The notes under the pieces are model-generated. The model was given only the letters and a program-made list of their open reading frames with translations. It made no database searches and was not told where the DNA came from. From JBQTJJ01 sp052387235 (GTDB lineage: Bacteria > Actinomycetota > Acidimicrobiia > Acidimicrobiales > GCA-2861595): 11,732 nucleotides of DNA. Numbering within the stretch: position 1 is the stretch's first letter; every line of letters starts with the position of its first letter. Shown here piece after piece: positions 8,801 to 11,732 of this stretch. Position numbers and translations under genes: made by a program. Location of the stretch: positions 1-11,732 of the forward strand of contig JBQTJJ010000023.1 in NCBI GenBank assembly GCA_052387235.1. The letters are read 5' to 3'.

Positions 8801-8902
8801 GGGAGCGAGCGGGTCCCCGCCCTTGGTCTCCACGAGCTGGCACCGCAGGAGGTCGACGGCCGGGCGGCCGTATCCCGTGGTCCGCACCTCGAAGCCCGCC
8901 AT
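5864..8902 (-). CDS. addB: AddB-type nuclease subunit, with altered iron-sulfur motif
   Basis: A 1012-residue protein with a degenerate helicase region and a C-terminal PD-(D/E)XK nuclease. The N-terminus has GYGRPA where a Walker A would be, then VTVVVPSN, so it probably cannot hydrolyse ATP there. A later helicase-like motif LGMAEGAFP remains. Nuclease residues are H756 (in GSLVHEVLERF), D855 (GSVDRVD) and D869-Y870-K871. AddB-type nucleases hold a 4Fe-4S cluster with one Cys before the nuclease core and a C-x2-C-x5-C motif after it. Here C722, C970 and C973 are present, but the last position is Ser979; an extra Cys lies at 1003. The protein pairs with the overlapping addA downstream. The start at 8902 has no Shine-Dalgarno sequence, but a TAACGT box sits 6 nt before it, which suggests a leaderless message. 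It differs from mycobacterial AdnA, which keeps an ATPase motor. Confidence 0.9.
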   Translation of the reverse strand: MAGFEVRTTGYGRPAVDLLRCQLVETKGGDPLAPVTVVVPSNYAAVSTRRALAAHPGGIANVSFLTLHRLAERHGAAALAAAGRRPVSAPVLAQAVRAVLCDEPGIFAPVAGHPATELALVAATRELAGLSQAALAAVGGCSRRAADVVRIAGRARSELAPSWHDEHDLLEAATAAVAATAVVGPVIVHLLQDLSPAGAGFVDALGRQGPVRVNVGLTGVPEADRRVVEAHGLLGIAVEGGDVERPCATAIVSVSDPDEEVRAAVRLVTGWMRDGLRLGRIALLYGTADPYARLLHEQLAAAGLAHNGAPVRDIGDMLLGRTLRRLLALPDRGFRRGDVLAVITGAPVRDGDGRAPGRAWERISRAAGVVGGDDWGRRLVVFAQEQRLRADEAERDERESFARHLRREAERADELAAFVADLRARIEGAAPAGSWSALVHRAHDLIARHLGDERHRRRWPDEEQQAAERVEEALDRLAGLDAVGGPAPTIDVFRRTLDGELAVALRRIGRFGDGVLVGHVSMAVGLELDRVVVLGMAEGAFPARRLEDSLLPDDERRAAGGELRLRADRLHDDHRQLLAAVAAAGQATLCFPRGDLRRRGDRAASRWLLPDAARLAGRPSLFTGDLRGLDEGWFHHVASYASGIARTAVPATSQELRLATMLRHPDAVVAGDPALALGLELARARRGHRFTRFDGNLAGLTLPDYASSGIVSATRLQTWAECPRAFLMQHLLGVEVAEEPERSFEMSALDRGSLVHEVLERFVLQAMEAGRRPPWSEADACRLVDIAGEVCAEYEGRGATGRALFWRRDRWRILADLRRFATEDTGLPVRAEMAFDGVAYPLPDGRSVYFRGSVDRVDRAPGGALGVTDYKTGKADRYRGLSPGDPHQGGTHLQLAVYATAVAQLLGATDVTAHYWFATAKGGFARIGYRVTPEVRDRVGAALATIVDGIRAGVFPGRPAADPPYQWVDCWYCSPDGLSTAEARRDWERKRTDPALAGYVGLCEPGVPDVDA

Positions 8903-8908
8903 ACCGGA

Positions 8909-8914
8909 ACGTTA
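8909..8914 (-). promoter_or_regulatory. Possible -10 box for a leaderless addB transcript
   Basis: TAACGT (minus strand) fits the actinobacterial TAnnnT pattern and ends 6 nt before the addB ATG, so transcription could start at or beside the start codon. No Shine-Dalgarno sequence is present, which agrees with this. No good -35 box is seen at 17 nt. A similar spacing is found at the HNH gene. Confidence 0.4.
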
Positions 8915-8946
8915 TGGATCTGCTGTGACGCGTGCGCCGGCCGCGC

Positions 8947-10257
8947 TCAGCTCCAGGTGATCCACTTCTCCTGGGCCCGCTCCATGTGGGGCGGGTCCCA
9001 CTTCGGCGCCGGCAGGCCCATGGCGGCGGCCGCCTCGGGAGGAGGCGCGCCGGGCGGGCGGGGGCTCGGGCCACGGATGAGCCGGCCCGACCGGTCGGTG
9101 AAGCGCAGCCCGTCCGCGGTGGTGGGGTCGCCCTCGATGCCGAGCTTGCCGGCGTGGTGGAGGCGGTGGTGGGCCGGGCACAGGCAGCACAGGTTGGCCG
9201 GGACCGTGGCCCCGCCGTCCTCGTGGTGCACGAGGTGGTGGACGTGCACCCGGCGCCGGCGCCCGCACCCCGGCACGCGGCAGCCGCCATCGCGCTGCTC
9301 GATCAACGCCCGCAGGCGGTCGTCGACGGTGCGCTGGCGGGCGAAGACGTGCATCGGCGTGCCCTTGCGCTCCAGCACCACCCGGCCGGTGGCGTCGCAG
9401 GCTAGGTAGTCGCGCAGCGACGCCGGCAGCAGGGGTCCCAGCTGGAGGCGGGTCCGCTCGGGGGCGTCGACATCGACGTGGAAGATCACCTGGAACCGGT
9501 CGGCGGGCAGGCGCCCCGTCCCCTCGATGTTGGACAGCGCCGCCTCGGCCATGTGCAGCAGGGCGTCGGCCCAGCCCGCGAGCGGCGTCGTCGGGTGCTC
9601 CTCGCTGCCGGAGCGGCGGGCCTCGTCGAACAGCACGGCCTGCGACGCCTCAAGCGCCTTCTGCACCAGGGCCCCCTCGTCGGGCGGCAGCAGGATGCGG
9701 GCCCACCAGCGGCCGTCCTCCAGGTTGCCGAACGACACGTCTCGCCGGCCGGGCGTGTCGCCGCCCACCGAGTCCGCCTCGCCCTCCTCCCCCGCCAGCG
9801 GTTCGCTGTCGGGAACGGGGTCGGGCGCCGGCGCCGGCGGCACGACGGAGGGGAGGATGCGGCGCAGCTGTCCCACGGTGGCGTGGCGGGCCACCTCGAG
9901 CACCTCGGCCTCGTGGGCGGCGTCGACATGGCGGCAGAGGAGGCCGGCCTGATCCTCGCTGAGCGAGCCGGCCCGGAACACCTCGGCCGTCGCCGGCAGG
10001 CCGGCCAGGGCCTCGGCCATGGTGACGAACCTCCGGGCCCGGGACGGCCCCACCCCGCAGCGCAGCGCCACCCACTGCTCGGGCGTGACCACGCCCTCGC
10101 CCTTCCAGGACTCGTCGGCCAACGCCTCGGACACGGCCGACACCACCTCGGCGGTGGCGGCGTTGAGCAGGCCCATCGCCGCCGAGAGGCGGGCGTCGAC
10201 ACCGGAGCACACGACCCGGGTGCCCTCGCCCGGCCTTTCCACCAGCGCCAACCCCAT
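8947..10257 (-). CDS. DUF222/HNH endonuclease (13E12-repeat type), SOS-controlled
   Basis: A 436-residue protein. The first two thirds match the DUF222 helical domain common in actinobacterial 13E12-repeat proteins. A Pro/Asp/Glu-rich linker (about 165-205) splits that part. The C-terminus is an HNH nuclease: zinc pair C326 and C331 (CRVPGC), HVHH at 338-341, N355, then C360, H363 and H364 in LCPAHHRLHH. HNH domains bind a metal ion and cut DNA. The cellular role of DUF222/HNH proteins is not established; several mycobacterial 13E12 genes are known LexA targets. Here too a perfect LexA box lies in the promoter just upstream. The start at 10257 is chosen because a TACAAT -10 box ends 6 nt before it and no ribosome binding site exists, as in leaderless genes. 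It lies 51 nt after the fusion gene and 44 nt before addB, all on the same strand. Confidence 0.9.
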   Translation of the reverse strand: MGLALVERPGEGTRVVCSGVDARLSAAMGLLNAATAEVVSAVSEALADESWKGEGVVTPEQWVALRCGVGPSRARRFVTMAEALAGLPATAEVFRAGSLSEDQAGLLCRHVDAAHEAEVLEVARHATVGQLRRILPSVVPPAPAPDPVPDSEPLAGEEGEADSVGGDTPGRRDVSFGNLEDGRWWARILLPPDEGALVQKALEASQAVLFDEARRSGSEEHPTTPLAGWADALLHMAEAALSNIEGTGRLPADRFQVIFHVDVDAPERTRLQLGPLLPASLRDYLACDATGRVVLERKGTPMHVFARQRTVDDRLRALIEQRDGGCRVPGCGRRRRVHVHHLVHHEDGGATVPANLCCLCPAHHRLHHAGKLGIEGDPTTADGLRFTDRSGRLIRGPSPRPPGAPPPEAAAAMGLPAPKWDPPHMERAQEKWITWS

Positions 10258-10263
10258 GCGCCC

Positions 10264-10292
10264 ATTGTAGCGAACACATGTTCGCCCCGCAA
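10264..10292 (-). promoter_or_regulatory. Promoter of the HNH gene (-35 TTGCGG, 17 nt, -10 TACAAT)
   Basis: On the minus strand TTGCGG (10287-10292) and TACAAT (10264-10269) are separated by exactly 17 nt, an ideal sigma-70 type arrangement. The -10 ends 6 nt before ATG 10257, so the predicted start point falls on or next to the A of the ATG. The LexA box occupies most of the spacer. Confidence 0.75.
10271..10284 (-). promoter_or_regulatory. LexA (SOS) box
   Basis: CGAACATGTGTTCG (minus strand) is a perfect inverted repeat, CGAACA-TG-TGTTCG. It matches the Gram-positive LexA consensus CGAACRNRYGTTCG at every position. It sits between the -35 and -10 boxes of the HNH gene, so bound LexA should block RNA polymerase until DNA damage triggers LexA cleavage. 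Confidence 0.85.
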
Positions 10293-10299
10293 GGGGGCG
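10283..10299 (-). terminator. Small GC hairpin, possible weak terminator of the fusion gene
   Basis: A 6-bp perfect stem (CGCCCC/GGGGCG) with a 5-nt loop lies 10 nt after the stop of the ADP-ribosylglycohydrolase-phosphatase gene and overlaps the HNH -35 box. There is no T-tract, so it may only attenuate read-through or be incidental. Confidence 0.25.
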
Positions 10300-10308
10300 C
10301 GCCGGACC

Positions 10309-11732
10309 TCAGGGCCGGGCGGGCCACAACCGTTGGAGGGCGGTGACGAAGGCCGGGTTGGGCCGGGCCGACGGCAGTGCCTTCCGCACCCGCTCGAGGG
10401 CCTCGGCGCCCGGGAGCCCGAGGCGCACGGCCAGGTAGGCGGCGGCGACCGTCGGTGTGCGGCTCTCGCCGGCCACGCAATGGAGGAACACCGTCTGGCC
10501 GGCTTCCCGCCACCCGGCGATGGCGCGAGCCGTGTCGGACAGCACGAAGTCGAGGTTCGGGTTGGCTCCCTCCGCCGCGCTGTCCACGAGGAACAGCTCG
10601 TGGCCGGCGCATCCCGGCGGCAGGTCAGCGGGCCCGACGCGGCACAGGGAGATGGCGACATCGGGCGCTCCGCCCGTCCCGGCCCGGCCGAGCCCGGCCA
10701 TGTTGCCGATCCGCACCCCGGGGTCGTCGGGGAGCGCGACGTCGATCGGCTCTCCCGGAAATGCCTCCCGGTAGTAGGTCCCGAGGCGATCGGCCGCGGG
10801 CCAGCCGGCCGAGTCGGCCTGCCCCCGCAGGGCGGTGAGCACGGCCAGGCGCCGCAGCTCACCGGCGCCGTGGCCGGGCCAGCCGTGGAGCTGCCGGCGC
10901 CAGTCGAGGGGGACGGCCGACGCTCCCCAGCGGGCCCCGAGGAGCGATCCGGCGATGGCGGCGACCGTGTCGGTGTCGTGGCCGATGTGCACCGCCGCCC
11001 TGAGCGCGCCGGCGAGGTGGGCACAGGGCTGGGACGCCGGGACGGGGGTCTGGCGCACGGCGGCGTAGGCGCCCTGGAGGGCGGGAACGACGAACCCGTT
11101 GGGCCGGAAGGCCCTGGGCGCCTGCCGCTCGGCGTCGTCGAGATGGGCGGTCCAACGGTCGCGAGCCGCCCTCGGAAGAAGCTCGAGGCCGTCCCGGATG
11201 CCGTCGAGGCGCGCCTCGCGAACGGCCCGGTCGACGGCGATGCACCACAGCACGCAGGCGTCGCCTGCCAGCGGGTCGGCGTGGGTGAGCCCGGAGATCG
11301 TCCGGGCCGCCTCGGCGATGGCGGCGTCGTCGCCCAGGTGGGCGAGGGCCACCGGCGCCGTGCGCATCAGGCTGCCGTTGCCGGCGGCGCCGTGCGGATT
11401 GCGCGCGAGGTAGGCGGCGGCGACACCCGCCAGCGCGGCGCCGTCCCCGGCATGCCCCAGCACGGCCCGGGTCTGGTTCCCGACATCGCGTGGCCCCTCC
11501 CGGAACCAGGCGAGGAAGCGCTCGCCGACGGCCACCGGGTCGAGACGGCCCGTGGCCGCCACCTCGGCGATGCAGATCGCCAACTGCGTGTCGTCGGTCC
11601 ACTCGCCCGGGGCGAAGCCGAACGGGCCGCCGCCGATCATCTCCGGGTCGGGCGGCGGGTCCGGTTCGAACTCGTAGCCGGCGCCGAGCGCGTCACCGGC
11701 GGCCAGCCCGAGGAGGGCGCCGGCGGCCCGGT
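10309..11732 (-). CDS. ADP-ribosylglycohydrolase fused to a dual-specificity-type phosphatase (5' end outside window)
   Basis: The frame stays open to the window edge. Residues upstream of the internal ATG at 11640 read GALLGLAAGDALGAGYEF, the typical start of ADP-ribosylglycohydrolases (DraG/ARH family), so that ATG is not the start. 473 residues are visible. The hydrolase part has its two metal-binding signatures, WTDDTQ (about 11584-11601) and GHDTDT (10966-10983); this family removes ADP-ribose from proteins or other targets. The last 130 or so residues form a tyrosine/dual-specificity phosphatase domain with the signature HCVAGESRT: catalytic Cys at 10477-10479, Arg at 10459-10461 and a likely general acid Asp at 10582-10584. 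Both active sites look complete. The natural substrate is unknown. The fusion suggests removal of both an ADP-ribosyl and a phosphate group in one process, such as a phosphorylated ADP-ribose product; this is inference. It ends 51 nt before the HNH gene. Confidence 0.88.
   Translation of the reverse strand, partial: RAAGALLGLAAGDALGAGYEFEPDPPPDPEMIGGGPFGFAPGEWTDDTQLAICIAEVAATGRLDPVAVGERFLAWFREGPRDVGNQTRAVLGHAGDGAALAGVAAAYLARNPHGAAGNGSLMRTAPVALAHLGDDAAIAEAARTISGLTHADPLAGDACVLWCIAVDRAVREARLDGIRDGLELLPRAARDRWTAHLDDAERQAPRAFRPNGFVVPALQGAYAAVRQTPVPASQPCAHLAGALRAAVHIGHDTDTVAAIAGSLLGARWGASAVPLDWRRQLHGWPGHGAGELRRLAVLTALRGQADSAGWPAADRLGTYYREAFPGEPIDVALPDDPGVRIGNMAGLGRAGTGGAPDVAISLCRVGPADLPPGCAGHELFLVDSAAEGANPNLDFVLSDTARAIAGWREAGQTVFLHCVAGESRTPTVAAAYLAVRLGLPGAEALERVRKALPSARPNPAFVTALQRLWPARP

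Noticed and set aside
7346..9409. Long + strand open frame opposite addB and the HNH gene
   Set aside because: It spans two real genes and their gap and shows no recognisable domain; it is a shadow frame.
8947..10257. The HNH gene as a restriction enzyme, intron homing nuclease or transposase
   Set aside because: No methyltransferase, intron or terminal repeats are adjacent. DUF222 plus HNH with a LexA box fits the 13E12 family better.
11638..11640. ATG as the start of the ADP-ribosylglycohydrolase gene
   Set aside because: The in-frame codons upstream encode the conserved N-terminal GALLGLAAGDALGA segment of the family, so the gene begins beyond the window.

Overview
The window is very GC-rich, gene-dense DNA that fits a high-GC actinomycete. 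A lineage such as Acidimicrobiia is plausible. This is inferred from base composition, the DUF222/HNH (13E12-type) gene, a Gram-positive type LexA box and leaderless-looking starts; no database search was possible. Five protein genes are supported. Two are cut by the window edges: the FtsH-like gene at the left and the ADP-ribosylglycohydrolase gene at the right.

Left part (1-2295, + strand): the body of a membrane-anchored FtsH-like protease that carries two complete, consecutive AAA+ ATPase modules in front of its M41 zinc-protease domain. Ordinary FtsH has one. Then comes a 342-bp convergent intergenic region (2296-2637). It holds a clean 3' half of a tRNA gene with a CAU anticodon loop but no 5' half, short direct and inverted repeats, and a tiny minus-strand fragment resembling an OmpR-type response regulator. 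Together these suggest an integration or deletion scar. If it is an attachment-site copy, the polarity of the tRNA fragment would put the element on the left, the side of the FtsH-like gene.

Middle (2638-8902, - strand): a two-gene addB-addA operon with a 14-nt overlap. It encodes an AddAB-type helicase-nuclease for recombinational repair of double-strand breaks. AddA has an intact UvrD-type motor plus a RecB-type nuclease. AddB has lost its Walker A motif but keeps its nuclease. Its iron-sulfur cluster motif has Ser where the last Cys is expected.

Right part (8947-11732, - strand): a DUF222/HNH nuclease gene of the 13E12 type, driven by a promoter whose 17-nt spacer contains a perfect match to the Gram-positive LexA (SOS) box. 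Transcription probably starts at or next to the ATG. Upstream is the 3' part of a gene fusing an ADP-ribosylglycohydrolase (DraG-like) to a C-terminal dual-specificity-type phosphatase.

How they may work together: all four minus-strand genes are co-oriented with short gaps. No convincing terminator separates the SOS-controlled HNH gene from addB, so DNA damage could raise HNH and, by read-through, AddAB. That link is inference. No CRISPR array, complete tRNA, rRNA or transposase gene was seen.
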